From Terriglobia bacterium (GTDB lineage Bacteria > Acidobacteriota > Terriglobia > Terriglobales > Acidobacteriaceae): DNA of 64,000 nucleotides. This document shows positions 20,741-30,154 of this stretch, piece after piece; the stretch's first letter is position 1, and the number at the start of each line of letters is the position of its first letter. The DNA is taken from contig JAVUPY010000052.1 in NCBI GenBank assembly GCA_032252755.1, positions 186,001 through 250,000 of the forward strand, given 5' to 3'. A program made the translations under genes and the position numbers. The notes beneath the pieces were generated by a model. It was given only the letters and a program-made list of their open reading frames with translations, was not told the origin of the DNA and did not search any database.

Positions 20741-21511
20741 TTACTCTCCGTCCTTTCCGAGTTGATCGACAAAACTCCTGACCAGGCTCTCATCCGTGTC
20801 GCGATCCACCGAAATCTTCTTCTCCGCCAGTCCAACCGCAAGATCCGCGGCGAACACCTTCAGTTCACGGCGGGCGCTCTTTGCTGCCGATGCGATCTCC
20901 TGCTCGGCGGCTTCCACAACGCGCTTCGCGTCTTCCACCGCCTGTTGCTGAATCCGTTGCTCTTCTACCTTGAAATCTGTTTCCGCCTGCGCTTTCAGTC
21001 CCGCAACTTCGCCATCGATCTTCGCCAGGCGCGCCTCGATATTCGCCAGCCGCGCATTGGCCTCATCGCTGGCTTTCTTCGCCGCGTCCATGGCAGAGCG
21101 AATCGACACATTCCGTTCGCGCAGACCCGGCGCAACCTTTGCCTTGAGGAACCACCCGACGAGCCAAAGCACGACTGCGAAGTTCAGACAAGTAAACAGC
21201 CAGTACGACGCCTTCGGCCCGAGGCCGATCAGTTTCCCTACCTTGGTCACCGTCGGCGAATACTTCAGGGCGGCGTTTTCTTCTTCCGATTCCTCTTCCT
21301 TCGCGATCCCTTGCTTATTGCCTACTTGCGCCTCGGACCCCGACTGCTTCTCTTCGGGGCTCATCTGACCCGCCGCCTCCGGCTTCTGGGGTTCGGCTTG
21401 CGTCTGCGCAGCATGCGGTGCCGACGCGGCTTCTGGCTGCTGCGCGACCGCGATTCCGAACGCGACGCTCAGCGCGAGAAAAAGGATTATGTGTCGAATG
21501 AAACTCTTCAT
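20741..21511 (-). CDS. atpF: F1Fo ATP synthase b subunit with signal-like N-terminal extension
   Basis: A peripheral-stalk subunit of 256 residues, about 100 longer than usual. Residues 1-23 look like a cleavable signal peptide (hydrophobic core ending AVAQQ). Residues 24-95 are a Pro/Ala/Gln/Glu-rich acidic linker (including KEEESEEENAALKYSPTV). The normal b transmembrane helix then appears (YWLFTCLNFAVVLWLVGWFL, about 103-122), followed by the long charged coiled coil. The acidic extension would face the periplasm. Adjacent to atpF' upstream (2 bp) and atpH downstream (0 bp). Confidence 0.93.
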   Translation of the reverse strand: MKSFIRHIILFLALSVAFGIAVAQQPEAASAPHAAQTQAEPQKPEAAGQMSPEEKQSGSEAQVGNKQGIAKEEESEEENAALKYSPTVTKVGKLIGLGPKASYWLFTCLNFAVVLWLVGWFLKAKVAPGLRERNVSIRSAMDAAKKASDEANARLANIEARLAKIDGEVAGLKAQAETDFKVEEQRIQQQAVEDAKRVVEAAEQEIASAAKSARRELKVFAADLAVGLAEKKISVDRDTDESLVRSFVDQLGKDGE

Positions 21512-21513
21512 CG

Positions 21514-21984
21514 TTAGCTTCCGGCAGCCGGGGCCTGCCCAGTGCCTGCGGGTTGCAGGATGGTACGGATGATTTCGTTTGCCAGGCGCTCCCCTTCGCT
21601 CTGCAGCGTAAACTTCGCCGCCACCACGTCGCGCTCCATGCCAGCCTTTGCGTCTTTGACCTGGGCGTCGGCCCGTGCGCGAGCCTGCGCAACAGCTGCC
21701 GCCCGTGCCTGCTGTGCCTGCTGACGCCTGGTCTCCAGGGCCTTGAAGATCGCCAGTTTGGCATCTCTCAGGCGTTCTTCATACTCATTGGCCTTCATTT
21801 CCGCCAACGCGATGTCCGTGCGCGCTTGTTCGACGGCGCCCTCGGTTTTCGCCCGCCGCTCGGCCAAAACCCGCTCCAGTGGCCTGTGTACGAGGACGTG
21901 ATAGGCCAGGTACATCAGCAGCAGAAGCACACCTGTGGGCACCGCTCCGAGCAGTAATCCGCCTAATTGTCTGAAGGTGTCCAT
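21514..21984 (-). CDS. atpF': F1Fo ATP synthase b' subunit
   Basis: A 156-residue b-type stalk subunit: an N-terminal TM helix (LLLGAVPTGVLLLLMYLAYHVLV), the PLERVLAERRAKTEGAVEQA start of the coiled coil and a long Ala/Arg/Glu/Gln-rich helix. It pairs with atpF as an asymmetric b/b' stalk, as in photosynthetic bacteria and several other phyla. It is the first gene of this operon; atpB (a) and atpE (c) are not upstream of it. Confidence 0.88.
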   Translation of the reverse strand: MDTFRQLGGLLLGAVPTGVLLLLMYLAYHVLVHRPLERVLAERRAKTEGAVEQARTDIALAEMKANEYEERLRDAKLAIFKALETRRQQAQQARAAAVAQARARADAQVKDAKAGMERDVVAAKFTLQSEGERLANEIIRTILQPAGTGQAPAAGS

Positions 21985-22052
21985 GAACCTGTCGGTGAAA
22001 GCCTTCTCGAGAGGATGTGGGCTATGAAACTTCTATAAAACAATAAAACTTA

Positions 22053-22073
22053 ACACCCCACAAAGAGGGGTGT
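22053..22073 (-). terminator. Intrinsic terminator between the hpnI-like gene and the atp operon
   Basis: ACACCCC, a 7-nt loop, GGGGTGT. On the minus strand it is followed by TAAGTTTTATTGTTTTAT, a broken but T-rich tract. It lies about 115 bp after the glycosyltransferase stop and about 70 bp before the atpF' start. The intervening bases 22074-22188 show only a small GTGGC/GCCAC hairpin. Confidence 0.72.
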
Positions 22074-22188
22074 CAATGAACGATGAGCAGTCCGCAGATA
22101 ACGAAAACGGGGCAGAAACATGGGCCGTCTGATCAGTGACGTGGCGACTCGCTGCCACGCCTGACCCCGCTTTCCATGTATTGCAACC

Positions 22189-23460
22189 TTACGACCGCTC
22201 TCGCCCAGCCGACGCAAGAACTTCCTCGGCCGTGGGAACGTCGGCCCAGAAATCCGGCGAGTCGGGGTCGATGACGGAACCGTTCGCGCGAGTGGCCCAC
22301 AACCGGCCGCCCTTCAGCAACTTGTACTTGTTGTCACGCCAGAGACTCCGTTTGGACAGGTAGCTCGCGCACCAGATGATAAATCCGTGCAGATCTCGTA
22401 AGGGATACAGTGGCACTAATTTTCGCGCCACAGGATCACGGGCAGCCCACCAGCCAACGACCCAACACTCAATCATGCGGTTCAGCCATGCGGCGGCAAA
22501 CAGTCCCACGCCCAGCGAAGTCAATCCGGCGAACGGAGCGGCAATCAAGGCCAGGATTCCGAAGGGCATCGCGAATGTAAGCCCAGTGCCCAAGTGGCCC
22601 TTGGGACGCGAATAACGGGTGCCCATGGCCCACCGCAGCTGTCTCTCCCACATGGTTCGGAAACCCATCCGAGGGGCTATGTGATCGACTACATGGCTGG
22701 AAAGCACAACATCGTATCCGGCTTTGTGAATGAAGTTTCCGACCACGAAATCGTTCGACAGATAATCCCGAACCGCGGCGTAACCGCCAATCTTCCCTAT
22801 GGAGTCTTTGCGCAGAGCGATCGTCGGCCCGAGCCCAAACTTCGTACCCTCCAGCAGGTTGACCACGAGAACTCCGGCCGCGAACTCCACCGACATGCCG
22901 ATTGCGTCGAGATCAGCCCAGAAGCCACCCGCGCTCTTTCCGCGGAAGATAGTAGTGAGTGCCCCGACCTTGGGATCGAGCAGGGGGTGAACCACATCGC
23001 GCAAGTAATTCGAATCCACCTCAACGTCACTGTCGCTGGTCACAAGGATGTCGTAGGACGCGACCTCTGTCAGGCGATGGAAGCAATAATTCGGGGCATT
23101 TGGCCACGGCGGCTGCCCGGTAATGAAAATTTCGCAGTGTATGTGGGGATAACGTGCAGCGATTTCACGGATTATCGGCAGCGCTGAGTCGTCTGCCTCG
23201 TCGGCCGCAAACAGGATCTCGTAGTTCGGGTAGTCCTGACGGAAGAAGCTCTCGATGTTCTCTTTCATCCGAGCTTCATTACCATGTACCGGCTTCAGGA
23301 CCGAGACCGGCGGCAGATTCTCCGAGAGTCTCCCGACGGCTTTGCGCTCTCGAACGGCATTACGCCTGAACTTGATTGCGCCAATGATGGCAAGAATGAG
23401 AACGACCGTGGAGGAGATGCTTCCGACAACGGCAATGGCGAGGATTATCTGTGCAATCAA
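22189..23460 (-). CDS. hpnI: GT2/GT21-family glycosyltransferase (HpnI / ceramide glucosyltransferase-like)
   Basis: A 423-residue membrane glycosyltransferase. An N-terminal TM helix is followed by PPVSVLKPVHGNEARMKENIESFFRQDYPNYEILF, the donor-binding DSDVEVDSNYL (DxD-like), the acceptor D in DYLSNDFVVG and the QLRWAMGTRYSRPKGH (Q/RxxRW) motif. Hydrophobic C-terminal helices then cover about residues 300-345. This layout matches HpnI, which adds N-acetylglucosamine to bacteriohopanetetrol, and eukaryotic-like ceramide glucosyltransferases. Last gene of a lipid-glycosylation cluster; HpnI versus another lipid acceptor is not decided by sequence alone. Confidence 0.75.
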   Translation of the reverse strand: MIAQIILAIAVVGSISSTVVLILAIIGAIKFRRNAVRERKAVGRLSENLPPVSVLKPVHGNEARMKENIESFFRQDYPNYEILFAADEADDSALPIIREIAARYPHIHCEIFITGQPPWPNAPNYCFHRLTEVASYDILVTSDSDVEVDSNYLRDVVHPLLDPKVGALTTIFRGKSAGGFWADLDAIGMSVEFAAGVLVVNLLEGTKFGLGPTIALRKDSIGKIGGYAAVRDYLSNDFVVGNFIHKAGYDVVLSSHVVDHIAPRMGFRTMWERQLRWAMGTRYSRPKGHLGTGLTFAMPFGILALIAAPFAGLTSLGVGLFAAAWLNRMIECWVVGWWAARDPVARKLVPLYPLRDLHGFIIWCASYLSKRSLWRDNKYKLLKGGRLWATRANGSVIDPDSPDFWADVPTAEEVLASAGRERS

Positions 23461-23611
23461 GCGTGCACTCCCTGAGCAGATGCAACGTTACTTTCTCCAT
23501 TAGCAACGCTAAGGAGACGCAAGAACCTTAGTTGGGCCTATAAGCTGCCAGTATTTAGTTTATCAGACGGATTTCACCGCAGGCTATCGCCCGATGAGGT
23601 ACCCAACGGGT

Positions 23612-25519
23612 CTAGCGTGGTATCTCTGTCGTTGGATCGTGGTTCGTGAACACGAGCTTGCCGCCGCTACGCGCAAGTTGAAACGCCTTCATCCCGCTTA
23701 AAGCTCGTGGCTGTTCGTTATCTGCCCACATGAATACCGTTGTCGGACTCTTCCACAAACTCGCAAACGATTCTTGCGTTTCGAAGAGTTTCGGCGCATC
23801 GGGGAACTTCGCGCCATACCAGAGGTTCCCGCTGGGCGCGTGCAACACATGGACCGGAACCCCGATATAGAAGTTAAGTGTAGACGCCTGATCATACCGG
23901 CCATCGATGACGATCACATCCCCCGGCCGAAAGTGTTTTTGAATCGCGACTGCAAGATTGTAGGACGAAAGAATCGGCGAGAAGGTGATGTAAGCCGAGT
24001 GTATGCAGGCCAATAGAACGACCATCATTCCGACAAGCGCGACGTTCCCGGCAAATGGACGCCGAAGCTTCCGGAAAATCCAATTCGCCCCAGGTCCAAG
24101 CAGCAGAGCGAGCGATGCTCCGAGGAGCGGGATACGAAAAATGCCCAGGGCCTCCGGCGTCAAATCGAGCACATGGCCCAAAGAAAAGTTGTAGTCCTGC
24201 GGATTCTTCTTAAGAAGGTCTGCCAGGTCGGCTCCCGGCGCAGGAGCACGCGAAACGAGGAGAACGTACATTCCGGCAACGAATGCCAGGGCGCCCAATA
24301 CCAACAATATGATGGATGAAATCAGTCCGGCCCGGCGACTCGACTCCGGGGCGTCCGGCTCAGATTCCCGTACAAGCCAACCACCGGCTAACAAGGCAAT
24401 TCCGGGCACACCCGGAATCATGTAGTACTCCTGCCGGGTGGAGAAGCTGAAGAATAAAAGGATCACCAGCGGCCAAAGGAGGAACAGCAAGTTCGCCCGA
24501 CCGCGTCGGTCCAGTTTGGCAGCCCCGGCCCGGAGTTTTCGCCACGCCGGCACGTCACGCACAGCTTGCGGCAGAAAGATACTCCACGGGAATACCCAAA
24601 CCAGGATGAGGCCCCAGAATATCGCCAAGGGAACAGTGTCGTACCCCGGGGGCACGCGTTTCCCAAGGAAACGCATGACGTGCTCGTTGATGAAATAGAA
24701 CCAGAGGAACCCCCGCGCCTGACCCTGGGCCGGATTACGGATTGCCGCCAGGATGTGCCACGGTGCTGCGATCGCCAGGAAAACTAGCGTGCTGGAAAAC
24801 AGGCGCAGTTTCAGCAGGTGCTTCAAATTCCGCGTCAAAATAAGAAAGGCCCCGATCGCGGCAAACGGAAACACCAGCCCGATCAGTCCCTTCGTGAGCA
24901 CATTCAACGCACATGTCGCGGCAAATCCCCAGCAGACAAAACGCGAAGGCCGCTCTTCTTCCAGCGAGCGCAAGAATAGGTAGTACCCAATCGTGAGCCA
25001 CAGGGTGACCAGCACTTCTGGAATCAGGAAGCGGGTATAAATGTAGAGGCCCAACGCTGTAGCCAGTACAACGCCCGAAAACAGACCACCCTTCTCACCA
25101 TAAACATAGCGCCCCAGGTAATACGTCGCGAGAATTAACGCGAGCACGCCGAGCAGCAATGGCAAGCGCGTGCTCCAGGTGTTTACGCCAAAAATCTCGT
25201 AGCTGGTCGCCATGCCCCAATACATCAGTGGCGCTTTTTCCAGGTACCGGAATCCGTCCGTGTAAAGCGTTACCCAGTCGTGCCGTAACACCATCTCGCG
25301 CGCGGCTTCGGCATGCACGGTGTCGACATCGTCGAGCAATGCAGGATTCGCAATACCCGCAAGGTAAACGACTCCCCATAATGCAACGAGGAGGAGGACA
25401 GAAACGCGCCAGTTCCAATGGAACCGCTTTGGGCTACCCGTTTGACCGGAAATGATGCCAACGGTCGACTCTTGCAGCTGACCCGGATCCTGCAGATTGG
25501 GGGTGGCACCTGAATTCAT
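23612..25519 (-). CDS. GT39/ArnT-like integral membrane glycosyltransferase
   Basis: A 635-residue multi-pass protein of the dolichyl-phosphate mannosyltransferase/ArnT superfamily, which transfers sugars from polyprenyl-phosphate carriers on the outer face of the inner membrane. The catalytic acidic loop after TM1 (NPALLDDVDTVHAEAAREM) and the EKAPLMYWG motif are typical of ArnT-like enzymes. About a dozen TM segments follow, then a C-terminal soluble domain. Two small EamA/SMR-type proteins upstream resemble the ArnE/ArnF flippase pair, so the cluster probably exports and attaches a lipid-linked sugar. Substrate unknown. Confidence 0.8.
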   Translation of the reverse strand: MNSGATPNLQDPGQLQESTVGIISGQTGSPKRFHWNWRVSVLLLVALWGVVYLAGIANPALLDDVDTVHAEAAREMVLRHDWVTLYTDGFRYLEKAPLMYWGMATSYEIFGVNTWSTRLPLLLGVLALILATYYLGRYVYGEKGGLFSGVVLATALGLYIYTRFLIPEVLVTLWLTIGYYLFLRSLEEERPSRFVCWGFAATCALNVLTKGLIGLVFPFAAIGAFLILTRNLKHLLKLRLFSSTLVFLAIAAPWHILAAIRNPAQGQARGFLWFYFINEHVMRFLGKRVPPGYDTVPLAIFWGLILVWVFPWSIFLPQAVRDVPAWRKLRAGAAKLDRRGRANLLFLLWPLVILLFFSFSTRQEYYMIPGVPGIALLAGGWLVRESEPDAPESSRRAGLISSIILLVLGALAFVAGMYVLLVSRAPAPGADLADLLKKNPQDYNFSLGHVLDLTPEALGIFRIPLLGASLALLLGPGANWIFRKLRRPFAGNVALVGMMVVLLACIHSAYITFSPILSSYNLAVAIQKHFRPGDVIVIDGRYDQASTLNFYIGVPVHVLHAPSGNLWYGAKFPDAPKLFETQESFASLWKSPTTVFMWADNEQPRALSGMKAFQLARSGGKLVFTNHDPTTEIPR

Positions 25520-25585
25520 AGGTAACGAAAACCATTGTAAAAATACAGCGCCGACGAGTCCATCTCGCGGGAGTCCACTATCGTG

Positions 25586-25969
25586 TCAAGACTGGGTCAG
25601 CAGAAGGACTCCGAACGCCACGAAGATGGTTGCAAACCAGCGTCGCCGATCCACTCTTTCGCCCAGGAAATACTTTGCCCCAATCGCGTTACCGACAAAA
25701 GTGAGCGCAGCCGATGTCGGACCCACTAAGCTAAGGTCAGCCCACGAGAGTCCCATCAAGTTGCTGAAAAACGCTATGGCCATGAAGAAAATTCCGCCAA
25801 AGAGGACGCCGCTCGTTGCTACCCGAACCATTACCGCGCCAATGCCGTGATCGCGACGGAGATCGCCGAGATCGCCGATGCGTCGCATCGCCATAGCAAC
25901 CAGTACGTCCCCCGCCGATGCCGCAAGAACAGTGGTAGATATGCAGGCCCAGGTATAAAAAGTTCTCAT
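25586..25969 (-). CDS. EamA/SMR-like small membrane protein (ArnF-like partner)
   Basis: A 127-residue four-TM protein: TM1 near the N-terminus (ISTTVLAASAGDVLVAMAM), then a basic loop, three further helices and the ERVDRRRWFATIFVAFGVLLL end characteristic of EmrE/EamA halves. It overlaps the upstream EamA gene by 4 bp, so the two are translationally coupled and likely form a heterodimer like ArnE/ArnF that flips a lipid-linked sugar. The ArnT-like gene follows after 66 bp. Confidence 0.65.
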   Translation of the reverse strand: MRTFYTWACISTTVLAASAGDVLVAMAMRRIGDLGDLRRDHGIGAVMVRVATSGVLFGGIFFMAIAFFSNLMGLSWADLSLVGPTSAALTFVGNAIGAKYFLGERVDRRRWFATIFVAFGVLLLTQS

Positions 25970-26397
25970 AACGATTTATCCAGCGCCCCTTCTGAATTTG
26001 CGGAAAGCTCCGGGTCCTCGGTTCGCGATGGCCCCCCGGCAACGATTCCAACTCCAATCACGATGAGGACAACCCCGGACCAGCGTTGCGGACTGACATG
26101 CTCGTGCAGCCAGAAAATCGACAACAGCACCATCAGGACATAGCTGATAGCCGTCGCTGGGAGTACATAACTAAGGTCTGCAAAAGACAGCGCAGTCATG
26201 TAGCTCCACATAAAAATGATGAGAGAAACGATTCCTAAAATAATGAAGGGATTCGTGAGTGCGAAAAACAGATGCGACAAATGATGAATATCAATGGGCG
26301 GGACCTGCTTCATCCCGTGCGCCAGGAAAGCGTCTCCGCACGAACCAAAGATGACGATCGAAAGGATTACGAGATATTTTCGAAGGGTCAAACGCAA
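25966..26397 (-). CDS. EamA/SMR-like small membrane protein (ArnE-like partner)
   Basis: A 143-residue four-TM protein with the arrangement of EmrE-like halves: VILSIVIFGSCGDAFLAHGMK, then IILGIVSLIIFMWSYMTALSFADLSYVLPATAISYVLMVLLS and HEHVSPQRWSGVVLIVIGVGIV. First gene of the minus-strand lipid-glycosylation cluster and coupled to the next gene by a 4-bp overlap. Specific cargo unknown. Confidence 0.65.
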   Translation of the reverse strand: MRLTLRKYLVILSIVIFGSCGDAFLAHGMKQVPPIDIHHLSHLFFALTNPFIILGIVSLIIFMWSYMTALSFADLSYVLPATAISYVLMVLLSIFWLHEHVSPQRWSGVVLIVIGVGIVAGGPSRTEDPELSANSEGALDKSL

Positions 26398-26530
26398 TTC
26401 ATCCTAAAGGGTGCAATGTCCTATATCCTACCAGACGGTATCGGGACCATCTCGCACCGCAACTAGCACATTGATGGGATGAACTTGTTGTCAGCGCACT
26501 CCAAAACTCAACGTGCGATGTTTTATGGAA

Positions 26531-26563
26531 CAAAGAAAAAGGAAGGCGATTGCGGCGCCTTCC
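26531..26563 (-). terminator. ilvC: Intrinsic terminator of the ilv operon
   Basis: GGAAGGCG (26541-26548), 7-nt loop, CGCCTTCC (26556-26563). On the minus strand it is followed by TTTTTCTTTG. It lies 31 bp after the ilvC stop: a textbook rho-independent terminator. Confidence 0.93.
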
Positions 26564-26593
26564 CACTCCACGCACGTTCGTGAGGATCCACGG

Positions 26594-27727
<1,134 letters not shown>

Positions 27728-27741
27728 CAACGCAGGAACCA

Positions 27742-28290
27742 CTACACCGAATACGAAATTCCCTGATCATTCGCCGCTGCAATCGAATTGCTAATCGTCT
27801 GCATTGGCACAGACTTCGCCCCGCGCTTCATCGCCACGATCCCCGTGCGCACCATCTCGAGCACGCCATAGGGCCGCAGCACTTCAAGCAGTCCATCAAT
27901 CTTGTCCTCGGTTCCAGTAATCTCCACTGTCACCGAATCCGGCGCGACATCAATCACCCGCCCACGAAATACGCCGACGAGATCCAGCACATGCGGCCGA
28001 GACTCCTGCGCGCACGCAACCTTAATCATTGCCAGGTCGCGCACAATCGACGGGTGTGCCGTAATGTTTTCGACCAGCAGAACGTTGACGAGTTTGTATA
28101 GGTGCGCCTCGATTCGCTTCGCGCCGTCAGCGTCCGTGTCGACGACGATCGTCATTCTCGACACATCCGGGTTGTCAGTCCGTCCCACGTTCAGCGAGTC
28201 GATATTGAAAGCGCGCCGGCGGAATAGCGAGGCCACCCGCGTCAGCACACCTGGCTTATTTTCGACATGCACCACAAATACATTCAGCAT
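27742..28290 (-). CDS. ilvN: Acetolactate synthase small (regulatory) subunit
   Basis: The ACT-domain subunit (182 residues) that activates IlvB and confers valine feedback inhibition. The N-terminal ACT domain (FVVHVENKPGVLTRVASLFRRRAFNIDSLNVGRTDNPDVSRMTIVV) is canonical, followed by the second ACT-like domain (EITGTEDKIDGLLEVLRPYGVLEMVRTGIVAM). It starts 2 bp after the ilvB stop, consistent with stoichiometric co-translation. Confidence 0.95.
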   Translation of the reverse strand: MLNVFVVHVENKPGVLTRVASLFRRRAFNIDSLNVGRTDNPDVSRMTIVVDTDADGAKRIEAHLYKLVNVLLVENITAHPSIVRDLAMIKVACAQESRPHVLDLVGVFRGRVIDVAPDSVTVEITGTEDKIDGLLEVLRPYGVLEMVRTGIVAMKRGAKSVPMQTISNSIAAANDQGISYSV

Positions 28291-28292
28291 GA

Positions 28293-30002
28293 TTACGCAT
28301 CCGTTGCGGTTTCCACGATGGGACTCGGACGGCGGATCATGCGATGCAAATCCGCTCCAGCCGGAACCATCGGGTAAACCGTGTCTTCCTGTTCGACCTG
28401 GAAATCGATGAGCACAGGCCCGTCGTGCTCACGTGCAGCCTGCACCGTGGGAATCACATCCTTGCGTTGATCAACCTTGACCGCGTGAATCCCAAACGCT
28501 TCGGCTAGCTTCACAAAGTCCGGATTCAACAGGGGCGTCGCCTGGTAATTCCTCTCGTAGAAGAACTCCTGCCACTGCCGCACCATTCCGAGATAGCCGT
28601 TGTTGATGATGGCGATGTGGATCTTCAGCTTTTCTTGCGCTAGCGTCGCCAACTCCGGCATCGTCATCTGGAAACCGCCGTCGCCGACGACGACCCAGAC
28701 CTCCGCATCCGGGCGCGCCATCTTTGCGCCAATCGCCGCCGGCAGTGCGAATCCCATCGTGCCCAATCCACCAGACGTGATCAGCGAGCGTGGGTCTTCG
28801 TGCTTGTAGTACTGCGCCTCCCACATCTGGTGCTGGCCTACGTCGGTCACCACAATCGCGTGACCGTGCGTCTGCTGCCAGATGTCGTTGATCACGTGCG
28901 CAGCATAGAGATGGCCGTTGTCCGGAAGGTTCTGAATGTCGCGTACCGCCGCATCGCCTTTAAGTTTCTGGATGTAATCGAACCACTCTATGCGCTCGCG
29001 TGCCTCGACCTCCGGCAGGAGTTGATCGAGGACATCCTTCAGGTCGCCGACCAGCGGTACATCCACTTTGACGTTCTTGTTAATCTCCGAAGGATCTATC
29101 TCGACGTGGATCTTCTTTGCTCCGGGCGCATACGTGCTCAAGTTCCCGGTCACGCGATCGTCGAAACGCATACCCAGCGCGATCAGAAGATCGGCATCCT
29201 GGATCGTGTGGTTCACCCACGCCTCACCGTGCATGCCCATCATCCCGAGATTTAGCGGATGCGACGCCGGGAGCGCACCGATCCCGAGCAGCGTCAGCGC
29301 CACGGGGATATTCGCGCGTTCCGCGAGTTCGATGACTTCCCGCGTTGCGCCCGACATCATAATGCCGTGCCCCGCGAGGATCACCGGACGCTTCGAGTTG
29401 TGAATCAACTCCAGCGCCTTCTCGTACTCGTCCATCTCCGGCGAAAGATCTGGCCGATACCCTGGCAGTTGCGGCTTTGCGCCCTCCCAGTCAAACTCGC
29501 AAGAAGACTGCTGCGCATCTTTGGTGATGTCGATGAGCACCGGCCCCGGCCGCCCCGACTTTGCGATATAGAACGCCTCGCGAATGGTCTGCGCGATCTC
29601 GCTCGCATGCGTGACCAGGTAATTGTGCTTCGTCACGGGCAACGTCACCCCCGTGATGTCCGTTTCCTGGAATGCGTCTGAGCCGATTAGCTTGCTGCCC
29701 ACCTGCCCGGTGATGCACACGATCGGCGACGAATCCATCATCGCAGTGGCGATGCCCGTCACCATGTTGGTCGCGCCCGGCCCCGAGGTCGCAATCGCGA
29801 CGCCCACTTTGCCGCTCGCGCGCGCATAACCATCTGCCATGTGCGTCGCGCCCTGCTCATGACGCACCAGCACGTGGTGAATAGAGGAGTGCTTCAGCGC
29901 GTCATAGGTCGGCAGAATCGCCCCGCCCGGATACCCGAACACGACGGACACGCCCTCGCGCTCCAAACACTCCCAGATTATTTCCGCTCCCGTCTTCATC
30001 AT
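28293..30002 (-). CDS. ilvB: Acetolactate synthase large (catalytic) subunit
   Basis: A thiamine-diphosphate enzyme that condenses pyruvate with pyruvate or 2-oxobutyrate. About 569 residues from the ATG at 30002, which gives the usual MKTGAEIIWECL opening; a GTG at 30017 would add five. FGYPGGAILPTYDAL with the following conserved Glu (VRHEQGATHMADGYAR), the central FAD-binding region, and the ThDP-Mg motif VVVGDGGFQMTMPELATLAQEKLKIHIAIINN are all present. In the operon it follows ilvD across a repeat-filled spacer. Confidence 0.96.
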   Translation of the reverse strand: MMKTGAEIIWECLEREGVSVVFGYPGGAILPTYDALKHSSIHHVLVRHEQGATHMADGYARASGKVGVAIATSGPGATNMVTGIATAMMDSSPIVCITGQVGSKLIGSDAFQETDITGVTLPVTKHNYLVTHASEIAQTIREAFYIAKSGRPGPVLIDITKDAQQSSCEFDWEGAKPQLPGYRPDLSPEMDEYEKALELIHNSKRPVILAGHGIMMSGATREVIELAERANIPVALTLLGIGALPASHPLNLGMMGMHGEAWVNHTIQDADLLIALGMRFDDRVTGNLSTYAPGAKKIHVEIDPSEINKNVKVDVPLVGDLKDVLDQLLPEVEARERIEWFDYIQKLKGDAAVRDIQNLPDNGHLYAAHVINDIWQQTHGHAIVVTDVGQHQMWEAQYYKHEDPRSLITSGGLGTMGFALPAAIGAKMARPDAEVWVVVGDGGFQMTMPELATLAQEKLKIHIAIINNGYLGMVRQWQEFFYERNYQATPLLNPDFVKLAEAFGIHAVKVDQRKDVIPTVQAAREHDGPVLIDFQVEQEDTVYPMVPAGADLHRMIRRPSPIVETATDA

Positions 30003-30027
30003 CCCGTTTTGCCCCACCCCATTTGGC

Positions 30028-30154
30028 CGTCATCCCGAGCGAGGATCGCGCTTGTTGTTCACGCGCCGCAGTTTACCGGGGTCCCCGGCACGCCCGCATT
30101 TGGTGTGCTGGGGTGGCTTAGCGCGTCGCGACCGCAGTCGAGGGACCTGCATTT
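30028..30154. repeat. Second CGTCATCCCGAGCG-type element, between ilvD and ilvB
   Basis: Begins CCGTCATCCCGAGCGAGGAT and ends CGCAGTCGAGGGACCTGCAT, matching the two ends of the 27669 copy. Its middle is about 65 bp longer, as if a further unit had been inserted. Confidence 0.6.

Noticed and set aside
22074-22188. Small GTGGC/GCCAC hairpin near the end of the hpnI-like gene as a terminator
   Set aside because: There is no T-run on either strand, and the ACACCCC/GGGGTGT hairpin at 22053-22073 is the better candidate.
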